Translations under genes and position numbers: made by a program
Shown: positions 14,037-24,608 of the stretch, piece by piece
Layout of the letters: each line of letters starts with the position of its first letter
Position numbering within the stretch: the first letter of the stretch is position 1
Source of the DNA: Muricea muricata
Lineage: Eukaryota > Cnidaria > Anthozoa > Malacalcyonacea > Plexauridae
DNA length: 64,000 nt
Assembly: GCA_963855995.1 (NCBI GenBank)
Contig: OY979716.1
Coordinates: forward strand, 33,859,094 to 33,923,093
Direction of reading: 5' to 3'
The notes under the pieces: generated by a model
The model's input: the letters and a program-made list of their open reading frames with translations, nothing else
Database searches by the model: none
Told to the model about the DNA's origin: nothing

Positions 14037-14193
14037 TGTATTTCTTTGCCCCATTTAGGAATTCAGCACGTTCGCGTTTCTTCGTTTCTTTAACCGTTTC
14101 CTTTTCAGCAGCTTTGTCGCGACGTTTTAATTCGCGGTCGGCCTCACGGTCCCAATTTTCACGTTTTTTCCTATCTATAAATTTAGGTGGCAT
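14037..14193 (-). pseudogene. Small basic ORF, truncated (cluster ORF c)
   Basis: ATG at 14193 begins MPPKFIDRKKRENWDREADR and continues highly charged (KRRDKAAEKE...KKRERAEF) to about residue 52. There the GAATAC repeat replaces it, and the open frame beyond 14036 belongs to that repeat. I do not recognise the family. The Lys/Glu-rich helix could bind nucleic acid or form a coiled coil. It is third in a tight same-strand row with 14254-14403 and 14456-15001. Confidence 0.4.
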
Positions 14194-14197
14194 TTTA

Positions 14198-14222
14198 TTT
14201 TAAAACCTTTAAGGTTTTAAAA
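14198..14222. promoter_or_regulatory. Palindrome just upstream of ORF c
   Basis: TTTTAAAACC and GGTTTTAAAA are separated by 5 bases, four bases upstream of the ORF c start on the minus strand. It could be a protein-binding site or an RNA hairpin; no function is shown. Confidence 0.4.
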
Positions 14223-14253
14223 TACACGATTTTTTAATCAAAAAAGTCATTTC

Positions 14254-14403
14254 CTAGTCTCTTGTACACCGTTTCACAACACTATTGTGAACCAACGATA
14301 CCCGACCAGGACACATGCATATTTTTACAGAATCGATTGAGCATTGAATTCCGTTCTCTACTTTCTCGACGATGCGGCGGTGGCACTTTTTACAAAACTT
14401 CAT
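14254..14403 (-). CDS. 49-residue cysteine-rich ORF (cluster ORF b)
   Basis: ATG at 14403 gives MKFCKKCHRRIVEKVENGIQ and ends CTRD. Cysteines fall as CKKC, then C, C-M-C and a final C, suggesting a small zinc-binding fold. It sits 52 bases after ORF a and 60 bases before ORF c on the same strand. That spacing is much tighter than animal genes normally show. No family recognised. A frame this short can occur by chance, and position plus cysteine pattern are the only support. Confidence 0.35.
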   Translation of the reverse strand: MKFCKKCHRRIVEKVENGIQCSIDSVKICMCPGRVSLVHNSVVKRCTRD

Positions 14404-14455
14404 TGTCTTACAATTTTTGAAAAAACACTTTTAAAAGTTCTCAATTTTTTAATAA

Positions 14456-15001
14456 TTAGGGGTTCATAATAAGCGGAATATTTAATAGCTGTGCCAATTC
14501 TATTTTTTTACAGCCTTTAATAACTTTCCACGGAGTACCACGGCTACGCGCTACTTGAGTAAGATTGTTAAAGTTAGGAAGTGAAGGTGCATTATTAAAA
14601 ATATCGTATTCTATTTTTTGTTTTTTAGGTTTTACAGGTGCCCTTACGTTTAAATCAGCATTATAGTCTTGTATTACCTTTTTTTTAATTTCAAGAATTT
14701 CTTTTAACGTACATGACCGCGTTAATATAGGCCGGACTTCCCAGTTACGTACACCTGTCGCGTTCATACGAAGGCAAATTTTACTATTTATATAATCTCC
14801 GTTATAAACCTGCCAAATATAATCCCCTATACATGCCCCATTAGGGTTACATGTACTTCCTAAAAAAATATCACTGTTACACCGAAAGGTTTGTTTTTAC
14901 GCGTCACCATAAATATAGTCCTTGGTTTTACGTCCGACATGTTTTGCCGTTTTTGAAAATGAAAAAATATTTTCCCGATTTTTTTTAACGACCGCCGCCA
15001 T
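14456..15001 (-). pseudogene. 181-codon ORF with one internal stop (cluster ORF a)
   Basis: Minus-strand ATG at 15001 opens MAAVVKKNRENIFSFSKTAK. One in-frame TAA (14897-14899) interrupts at about codon 35. The same frame then runs uninterrupted to the stop at 14456. The distal part has ACIGDYIWQVYNGDYI, a KPKKQK basic patch and a C-terminal GTPWKVIKGCKKIELAQLLNI, which faintly resembles a SAP-type helix pair. No family recognised. The stop may be a mutation, a sequence error, or a sign that translation starts later (an ATG lies at 14767). It leads the three-ORF row and may be of viral or mobile origin. Confidence 0.45.
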
Positions 15002-16005
15002 CTTGAAAATTCCTTGGGAAATTTGTCAAAGAATTTTTTTTTGATGACGTCAGCATAATTATGAACCGGAAGTAAACCTAGTTAATTTGAGCTTTCCTGT
15101 CCTACATACACTACTAATTTAATATTACATTTGAAAAATTGATAAGACATTTTCAAAAACTGATATATTTGGCAATTTCGTATTATATATATTTGTGATT
15201 GTAATATATTTGCGAGTTCATATTATGTTCGCATGTTTACTATTATGTTTTTGAATTTCGGATTCAATAATAGCAATTGATCTTATATTTTTGACATTGA
15301 TAATAAATGTATAGGGTTTTCGATTATTGTCCATCTTGGCACGCCATAATTCTAAGTCCTTTTTTGCTAAGGCATGCCTACTTAAGCTGAAGATTCCAAC
15401 AGTACACAATGACTTTGAAAGCTTCTATCAGACATTCATGATTGGTATTCAGTTTGGATGCACTGGATTTGGAGCTGCATAACTGAGAACATTTTTATTT
15501 ACCACTATTATAAAAAGTGACAAGTCATTAGGTTTGCTTTTTATTGTTTTTATTGTTATGTAGATGAGTCTTTATAGACAAGCTGGGTTAGGTGGGGGAC
15601 ACCTAATAGCTGCCTTCTTTAGCAATTGTAAATTCTCGTACTGGTGCAAACGAGGTATTAAAATTTTGTTCGTAGTTGAGAAAGTTGCTTAGCAAAGTCG
15701 AACCAGACTGGTGTTTTGATAATCGTGTGTGACTCGACTGAGTACAAAAACATTCCAAGTAAGCCATGAATTAGGACAGAAAACAATACATGGTTCAAAA
15801 CCTTTTGAGGGTGTTTAGATTAAATTGCTATTGAATATCCAAATAGTATCGCTACACAGTTGAATTCTGTTTTAAAAGTTCATTGTGGCAAGTACAATAA
15901 CTTCCAGATACCATGCGTTAACCCAACAGTTACCCAACAGGTATGTTAGACTTAGGTTAACTCCCTGTTTCAGTTTCTTTATTTCTACACGTCAGTTCCA
16001 AGACT
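15002..16005. other. No recognisable gene
   Basis: A CCGCCATCTTG-type leader precedes ORF a on the minus strand. Beyond it I see no coding region with domain features. The 63-codon frame at 15218-15409 is unsupported. Confidence 0.5.
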
Positions 16006-16009
16006 TCAC

Positions 16010-16260
16010 AATGTTATTTTCAAGGCGTTATTTTAACTCCTCTATAACATCTTTTTAGTGAAGTTAAAATTTTAATTCCATTTCTTGATGTCATAATAAG
16101 TCTCTTTTGGGAGTTAGATATTTTCATAGAGTTATTTTAACTCCCCTGTTACTCCTTTGTAGAGGAGTTAAAATTTTAACTCCATTTTTGTCGTTAAAAT
16201 GAATGTCTTTCAGAAATTAGAGCGTCACTAACTAACTCCATTTTTCGGAGTTACTTGTTT
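16010..16260. repeat. TTAACTCC-word repeat
   Basis: At least six TTAACTCC/GGAGTTAA-like words occur in both orientations, including the 20-base palindrome GGAGTTAAAATTTTAACTCC near 16165-16184. The build is like that of the GAATAC repeats but with another word. Probably a non-autonomous DNA element; the ends are not defined. Confidence 0.45.
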
Positions 16261-17480
16261 CCGAAAGGAAACAAGATGGTGTCTTGTTTTCGATCATTTT
16301 TAACTATTTTAACTGGCTAAGATAGTTGCAATTTGTATTATGACAATTTATACACAAGGTGGAAAATACTTTACATTCGAGTATAATACTTGAGGTGAGA
16401 AAACAATTGTTTTATTTTGTGATTTACACATATATATCGATGACAGGAGCGATATTTTCTTTCCAGTATTTTTTCAAAAATTTTTGCAATGTTGTTGCTA
16501 TACACTGCATTATTATTTGAATTTATCCCTGGAGCGCCTGGGTATACTTTGATAAAAATCCTGAAAAAGCCCCCAGGAATTACATTGTACCTTGCCAGTA
16601 AGGATATTAAAATCAGTATTTAATAACCTGACAAGCTTTATACATCTTGATATATAAAACGTCAAGAAAATCCAATGCAGCAATATGTGGCACAATTTAT
16701 CACAGCCACCAAAATATTCAACATTGTATTATAAAATACTGTCTTACACTAAAAGACAATATACTCTACAGAATTCGAAGCTATGTTCGGATTAACACAG
16801 AATTGTTTTGCAAAACAATTTCAACGTATTGGCAAAATAAATCAGTAAAATAACAATTTAATGTTAACTACAAAATACTGTTTTACTGATAGTTTAAGGT
16901 TGTTAAGAAATAGCCGTAACGGAGTTATCATCCAGTATTTAAAAAAATTAAGATTATACTAAAGTAGGGTGCAAATTGTGTTGCCGATAGATGAAACCAA
17001 ACTCAAACCGTAGAGATTTTTCGTAATATATTTAGTAATGCATTCTAAAGGTGATTACGATTCATCAGATTACATTAAATTTGATTGGATTGGAATCCGA
17101 TAAACAAACAATCACAAAGACGTAAAACAATAAATTACCTGAAGAGTGGATCTCTACAGCCTGAAAATGCTCTTAAAAATAACGTGTTCCACGTCTCTAA
17201 ACATCTCAATGTCTCTAGTTAGTTTAGTACCACATGTGACTACGCGCCACTCGCTTACAATAAAGTGATAAAAATAAACTATTAAATTACAACATGCAAA
17301 TCAATGGGTAATCAAATCAAGTGCAATATTACGCAGTATAAATTAATCATCAAAGGTGCGGTGCATAATAAATGTATTAACTTGCGTGAATAATGCCCAA
17401 AACAGATTGGCATAAAAGAGAAACAGGCTATTATTTTGTTCAGTTTTGTTAAAACTAATCTTGATGGTTAAATAATCAAT
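16261..17480. other. No recognisable gene
   Basis: AT-rich; only short unsupported frames. Confidence 0.55.
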
Positions 17481-17581
17481 AGTTATTCTACAACGCGAGT
17501 CGTATATGAGCTGATAGCCGACGAGGTGAGTAGCACCGAGTCGGCTATCGCTCATATACGACGAGAGTGAGTAGAATAACT
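17481..17581. repeat. Compound hairpin element, about 100 bp
   Basis: GTTATTCTAC (17482) pairs with GTAGAATAAC (17571). Inside, CGTATATGAGC and ATAGCCGAC pair with CTCATATACG and GTCGGCTAT. Three nested stems are separated by unpaired bases, and the apex has GGTGAGTAGCACC. It looks like a small fold-back element. Confidence 0.75.
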
Positions 17582-18267
17582 GTTTTATTAGATAGACAAC
17601 AACTGCTTCCAAAAAAAACCTCCCAGTGCAGTTAAATTTTAATATAATATACTTATTAGTCAGTTTAGCAATGTAGACAACTAGTACTAGTGGCGGATCT
17701 AGCATTAGTCAAGTTAGTCAAGCGACTAACGTAACAAAGTCTGCGAATAAATTAATTACATTCATTATCAATTTATTCTAACTTACAAAACCATTGAAGA
17801 TTCACCTACTCAAATTTTATATTTAGCACAAATTGAAGCCAGATTTCTTGTCAAATACCGAGCAAGAACGCGATTTAAACTTTTGTTGTTCGAATTCTTC
17901 GCGTACAATATTATGAGCGATTGATTAATGAAATATGAGAGCCTAGGTCGAGATAGTTTAGTATCGTGTCCCCTCCCCCCATAAAAACCGCCAATCGCTT
18001 AGTTGATTACCCCCTGACAGGCTATATTTTCTTCGGACTTAACTCCGACTTACTTCCGACTTACTTGACTAACTTTAGGGGAAACCGCTGACAGATGTTT
18101 ACGTGCTCAAATCAGTCAAGTTAGTCAAGTTAGTCAAAATTGTGCTGCGTGATTGGTCAACTCCAATCTTGACTTACTTGCGCCCCATAATGCTACATGT
18201 TCACGTTCTATTGTTTTCGACTAACTTGAGCACGAAATGCAGCGGTCAGTGAAAAGCGTGCTCATTT

Positions 18268-19472
18268 ATGATCGTTATGGCTTCTTCAAGCATGTTAGAT
18301 CGCGTGTTGTCTGCTCTATCTAGCGATAACAGGGAGGTTTTAGGACAAATCTATAGCGATTTGTCCTCGCAAATAAAAAAAGGAAAGTGGTTGAAAACTG
18401 GAGAGCACTTCCCTTTGATCGGAAAATGTCTTTACCGAGAAATAATGGCCGAGACAGTGTATCTGCCACAGCACCTCAAAGCAGAGAGGAACATAGCCCA
18501 CGTGGCTTTAAGGTAAGACAACAAAAGCTTTACGGTTGCAAATAATACCACGTAGATACCCTCGACTAAATTGAGAAAAAAACATGTTATTATTTTACGT
18601 GTTAAGCTACTGTGCTACTTTACATAGTGCGCATATTAAAACGTGCTATTAACTATTCATATATGCATGCAGCATGCTGACGTGTCAACAACAGAATAGG
18701 TCGTTTTACTTTAATTAAGACAAGTCGTGTACTATATTTAACAGAATGTTTGCGTAAAAATACTTAATATAAATGTTTTGTTCAATTTGGTAGTGATTAA
18801 ATACTAACATTGAACATTTTATTTATTATAATATTTATATTTAGATCTGAAGCATCTGGTGACTGTTTATACAGTTCTGCCTCTTTGGCAATTGTGGGGA
18901 ACAACAGTCTAGTTAAAGCACTAAGGATGATGGTATCTATAGAGCTGTTTTCAAATGCTTCTTTTTATTGTGAACACCCCAACTTTCTTTTAACCTTTGA
19001 ACAGCACAAGGAAAAAATCTCCAGTTGCTGTAGTAATCTTCTGGCCATGTCTGTTTCATTCAATAGTTTAGATACAAAACTGACTGGGGAGGAACTTGTT
19101 AGACAAGAAGCCATTCATAATTGCAAAGACAAAACTTGGGCTGGTTTTCTTTGTATACTTGCTTTATCATGTGTGTTAGATAGAAAAGTAATTTCTCTTT
19201 ATCCTGACTGTGGGGAGCCTAAATTTAAGTAACTTTTTAATCAAGAAATAAATCCTCGTGTTTCTTCATTACCTTCATCTGATGCTTTATACATCCTATT
19301 TTGTAATAGTGGTCCTGTGGCTGTAGGTCAACCTTTCCAACCTAACCACTTTGTGCCCATTATCATTAAAAAGAAGGAACTTAAAAGGGAAGCTCCTATT
19401 GAAACACAAAAGGCTAAATCTAGTGTTTCAAAAAAAAGTGCCTTGTCCTTACAAAATCTGCAGACACTGCTG
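18268..19472 (+). pseudogene. OTU-like cysteine protease domain, spliced
   Basis: Exon 1 (18268 or the ATG at 18278 to 18512) and exon 2 (from 18845) join through AG|GTAAGA and TATATTTAG| sites in matching phase. The product reads ...HVALRSEASGDCLYSS. GDCLY supplies the presumed catalytic cysteine and PNHFVPI, near 19340, the histidine, as in OTU/vertnin-type domains. One in-frame TAA (19230-19232) falls between them. After it the frame stays open to 19472. The coding frame then shifts into the hAT transposase only about 25 bases on, so the domain may once have been its N-terminal part. OTU proteins remove ubiquitin; activity here is unproven. Confidence 0.65.
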
Positions 19473-21818
19473 TAAGCCAAACCTCAATCTCTTTTTTTTT
19501 GGCTCCTGTTTTAAAATGTCAGCCTGTGCCTGCTGTTTCAGTTATTAAGCAGGAAGAGTTGCCAGAAAAGCCTTCTTTACTTTTGTATAACTCAAACTAT
19601 GATGTGGCATGCTTCCGTCCACAAGTTGCTAATATGGACGATTCCCAACTTTTAGACCTTATTAAGAATGTTTTCAAGCCAGATAAGTCATTTGTGTTTC
19701 CAAAGAAGGGCGGTAGGTCATTTCTTTATAAATGGCTTGAAGACTACTCATGGTTGTGTTATTCTCCCAGTGTAGATGGTGCTTTTTGTCTTCCTTGTGT
19801 TTTGTTTGGTGACCAGTTTCCAGCAGAAAAGCATAAGGTTAAAAGATTATTTTCTGAACCAATGTCCCATTGGCTTGATGCATCTTCTTGCTTCAAAAGA
19901 CATGCTGGCTTGGGTTCTAAGGCAGTTTCAAAATCTGGCTTGCATGAAAGTACAACAAATAAATTTTATCAACTGGTAGGACAAGCAACTGCCAAATGTC
20001 AACCAATTGAAGTAATAGCTAACGAGCATGCACAACAAGTTATTCTGGAAAACCGTAAAAAGCTTGTACCAATTGTTGACACTATCAAACTATGTGGCCG
20101 TCTAGGCTTATCTTTACGGGGACACCGAGATGATTCGCAATACCATCCTGACATAGGTTCATATTCACTAGGCAGTGTAGGTAACTTTGTTGAGCTGTTA
20201 AATTTTCGAGTTAGGGCTGGTGATACTACTCTTGAGGAGCACTTAAAAACCTGTCCAAAAAATGCTTCATATGTATCCAAAGCTACACAGAATGAGTTGA
20301 TTAAATGTTGTGGCCAAGTTATTTGTGATAAGATTGTCAGTGATGTCAAAAGAAACCGTTTTTTTTCTATTATTGCTGATGAAGCATCAGATTCCTCAAA
20401 TAAGGAGCAACTGTCTCTTGTATTGCGTTTTGTGATGATGATAACAACATCCGGGAAGATTTTGTTAAGTTTCTACATTGTAAATGGGGTTTGCATGGTG
20501 CTGGTCTAGCAAAACATATTTTAGACGAACTTACAAATCTAAATTTGTGCGTTAGTGATTGTAGAGGTCAGGGGTATGATGGAGCTGGAGCTGTTGCAGG
20601 TCATGTTTCTGGACTTTCTGCTCGCAGTTTAAGATTAAATCCCAAAGCTCTTTATACACATTGTTTTAGTCACAGATTGAACTTGGTAGTAACCAAATCT
20701 TGTCCAATCCCATTAGTTAGAAATACCTTTATGCAAATTAAGGAGATATCTTATTTTTTTAATCTTTCTGATGGAAGGAGAATGTGTTTAGAAAAGAATG
20801 TTTTGAACCATTGCCCAGGTTCCCGTAAGTTAAAGTTGCAAGATGTTTGTCGAACATGGTGGATTGAGAGAGTTGATGGCATGGATGTCTTTCAAGAGCT
20901 ATTTGTTCCAATATTTAATACTTTCGAAGAAATGAGCACCAATGTTGCTAAAAGTTTCAATAATGAAACTTCTTCTAAGGCTTCTTCATTTTTATCTTTG
21001 ATTTCTTCTTTTCAGTTTATTGTTGCGCTTGTTATTTCTAGAAATATTTTAGATTTGACACTCCCTGTCACAGAGTTGCTTCAAGCCAGAGCCATTGACA
21101 TAATGGATGGCATTCATTTAAATGATGCATTAAAGAACCTGGGCATTACTATGAGAAATGAGGTTGATTTGTACCATGATCGTTGGTACACTGAAGCTGT
21201 GGCATTAGCAGACAAAATTTCAATTGAAGAAAAAATGCCAAGGTGTGCTTCAAAACAAAAACATAGAGACAATCCTCCAGCTTCTACTCCTTCTGATTAT
21301 TTTAAGATGTCTATTACTATTCCTTTACTTGACCACCTAAATCTTGATTTGAAAACAAGGTTTGATTTCAGCACTATTAACAGTTATTATGGTTTGAGTT
21401 AAAGCACTATTAACAGTTATTATGGTTTGATAAAATGATTTCAATGTTAACTGCTTCTGGTTCCCAAGATTGGAAAGAGAAGTTTAAACTCTTTATTAAT
21501 TTCTATGAAGATGATCTTCCTAATCCATTAGCTCTTGATGGTGAGTTAGATCTTTGGCAGTCTTATTGGGAAACATATCAAGGTTCAAGGCCTGATAGTA
21601 TTACTGCCACACTTAAACATTTAACTTTTCATGGGTTTGATAATATTAAAATTTCCCTTCGCATCTTAGCCACTCTACCAGTTACATCATGTGAATGTGA
21701 GCGCTCATTCTCAGCATTGAAAAGGCTGAAGACATATAGCAGGAGCACCATGGTAGAGGACCGCTTGAATGGCTTGGCTTTCTCAGTGCACTTAAGTCAT
21801 GGCTCCAGCTCATTTTAG
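19473..21818 (+). pseudogene. hAT transposase (ZMYM1/TTF-type zinc finger)
   Basis: The N-terminus carries a TTF-type zinc finger (WLEDYSWLCYSPSVDGAFC then LPCVLFG), followed by the DDE core: FSIIADEASD, GQGYDGAGAVAGHVSG and THCFSHRLNL. The C-terminal dimerisation segment is SCECERSFSALKRLK at about 21690-21725. A one-base shift near 20436 moves the frame. A 33-bp tandem duplication at about 21371-21430, ending in TATTATGGTTTGA, introduces stops. The protein would cut and join element ends, but this copy is inactive as written. The OTU-like domain lies immediately upstream. Confidence 0.88.
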
Positions 21819-23104
21819 CAAAACATGACATAAATGGCAATTACTCATCATATATTAAAGCAACCTCCACCAAACTTGCTATAATAATAGTTAGGCCTAG
21901 TGTTAACAAACTGCAACATTTTGTTGCTATGGAAATGGTCACGTGACCATAACATCCTTGATATTGTGTTACTTATCTTTGCGAACTTGGGAGATGGGTC
22001 TGGGAATAATGTTAGCATTACAAATTGTATGCTTTAGAAAGCACGTATATTCAAGTTTATCAGTCTAACTGGAATGAGTGTCCTAAATGTATGGTTTAGG
22101 GCCAAGAAAGAATTGTTTTAAAAATTGATGTATTTTTTCATTTCTACTTCAATTTTTTTTATGTTTTCGGCACAAAGGACACTCATTCCGGTTAGTTCCC
22201 CAAAAATGGGTAGGAAACGAACTTATTTTCATAGTCACTGAGAGCTGGTATTTGATACAGGGTAGTCTCCCGAGGCAATTTTTTTCTGACTTTTGACAGC
22301 TTTATTGCTGTATGGCAATTATTTTACTCATTTTTTCCCAGATGAGGTGACATAACACACTTCTTGTGCCATCTAGCAACAACTGTGTTACTGCATAAAT
22401 ATTAAAGGACAGCATGCAGGGCTAAATTGACTACGATAAAAGAATTAATTCAGCTTTTAAGTCATTAGTTTTTCCGCCATTTTGAATTTTGAATTTTCTT
22501 GTTTCCATGGAAACAGTTAGTCAAGCAAAAAATCTTGGCGAAAACGGCAAAATTTTATCGATTTTACTTTTAAAGTTCGTTTTTAAAAGTTAAAATATAA
22601 TCTTTTCAGCTTCTTTTGTTTCATGTGAGAAAAATATACAAGAAAACATTCAAGTTTTGTCATGTATAAATATAAACAAGGAAGGCAATAAATTGCTTTT
22701 TCATATCTGAAAAAATTGTTCAAAACGTTAAATATAATTCATTTATCGTGTAGATGACTCTTTTAACTCCACTTTACCTTTGTCTTATTAAAGTAAAAAC
22801 TGTTCTACTATGTGACTTAGTGGCTAGTTGCTCGTAGCTAACACTTGCTAGTATCCACGCGAAATCCACGTGAAATCCACGCAGAATTCACGAAACTTCG
22901 GAACCCACGTTGCAAGGGGTAAAATTCGTTTTTAAAGCCAGGACTTAAGTTCACTGAGTTAATGCATATTCACGAGGAAATTGAACCTAGTATTGATGAA
23001 GTGATCAATAAGTTCTCCTTAGGAAATCGCAGGTTGGAACCAAAGTTATAAAATATCTCCTTCTTAATACATTTTTTCATGCAACAGGTATCATACAGAT
23101 ATGG
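21819..23104 (+). other. hAT 3' flank, non-coding
   Basis: No supported gene. It contains a 131-bp hairpin unit (22065-22195) with CTAACTGGAATGAGTGTCC facing its complement (one mismatch), and a TTAGTCAAG word at about 22516 like those near the left hAT end. Confidence 0.5.
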
Positions 23105-23960
23105 GTACTGTATCAAATATCTAGTAATAACCTCACATAAATTCTAAAGAGCAACATTACCCTTGTTCTTATGTATCTTAGATCAATGATCTACCCAGTA
23201 ATTATGCAAATCTTTCACCAAAAGGAATGCAAATGACACAAGTTAGTAGACTCACAGCTGGTAATTTAAATAGTATAGTAATATGTTGCAAATGAAGTGT
23301 GCAAGGAGTCACTGCATTATACGTATTTACTAGTTTATATATAAAATAAAATTAAAAAGTCCCCACAGTCAGGCTAATTTCATCTACTGACAAAGGATGT
23401 GCACATGGTACATACTATAACATGATGTTTTGAGAATTTTCCTTGTTCCTCTCATTCTGTATTTCTGTTTTAACTTGAAATTTCACATTTAAGCCAATCT
23501 TGTGAATTTCAGGCTTTTCTTTCCTGTTTTGATTCATTTGTTAAATAAGATTTAAAATAAGAGTAAATGTGAGTGATGTATATCAGTGAATCAAATAGGA
23601 ATAACCTCACATAAATTTTAAAGAGCAACATTACCCTTGTTCTTATCTTAGATCAATGATCTACCCAGTAATTATGCAAGTCTTTCACCAAAAGGAATGC
23701 AAATGACACAGGTTAGTAGACTCACAGCTGGCAATTTAAATAGTATAGTAATATGTTGCAGATGAAGTGAGCAAGTACTCACTGCATATAGGTATTTACT
23801 TGTTTGTATATAAAATAAAATTAAAATGTCCCCACAGTCAGGCCAATTTCATCTACTGACAAAGGATGTGCATATGGTACATACTATAACATGATGTTTT
23901 GAAAATTTTCCTTGTTCCTCATTCTGCAATTGTTCTAACCTATACTGCACAATATATTGT
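23105..23960. repeat. Tandem duplication, about 474-bp offset
   Basis: The block starting AATAACCTCACATAAATT occurs at 23126 and 23600. About 330 bases downstream of each are nearly identical, ending in TTTTCCTTGTTCCT. The sequence between copies is not shared. Confidence 0.85.
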
Positions 23961-24608
23961 AATATTTGATAAGAAATTTTATATTGACATCTATGTAGTA
24001 TTAAAAGATGTCTGAATAATTTTACTGTAATTTTTCTGTACTCCTCAACACATGAACTATTTTAATCAAGGTGATGAACTTAATAACAATATTACTGGTA
24101 CTATTTTTGCTAACATTGCAGATGGAATGTAATTTTTCATACACATTTTCCATAATATAAACATAATACTATTTGGATTACATAATGGATTTCTTCAGTT
24201 TATTTTGCTTTCATTTGGTGGTTTTAGATTATATTAGATTAGATTAGGCTAGGTTTAGTTAGGTTAGGATATATCTTAATTGGGGGTAAAGGGTTAGAAT
24301 GACTGGGATGAAAAAGAGTAACTGAGCAGCTCTTTTTCTATAAAAAGTCCCACATGGTCCCTTTTTCTAACCAAACTCCTTCTTTACTAGGAGGTGTGAA
24401 AGGCGGGTTTCTGGCGCCTTAAAACCAGATAGCTCTGGGCTGGTAGAGCTCAAAGCCACCATTGGGAGGCATTCTACTAAAAGCTAGTTCTTTTGAGCTA
24501 GGCTGTCCATGTCGGAATCGCATTGATTTGCGTTTCCTAGGCATGCTGACGAGCTCTGATATGGGGCGAAACAGCCACGCACTGTGACGTTTTAGTGACG
24601 TCATTGTT

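Noticed and set aside
15218-15409. 63-codon minus-strand ORF upstream of the compact ORF row
   Set aside because: No motif and separated from ORF a by over 200 bases without the tight spacing of the other three.
24226-24266. TTAGG-like telomere repeat
   Set aside because: Irregular TTAGATTAGG/GTTAGG words, only about 40 bp; no regular array.
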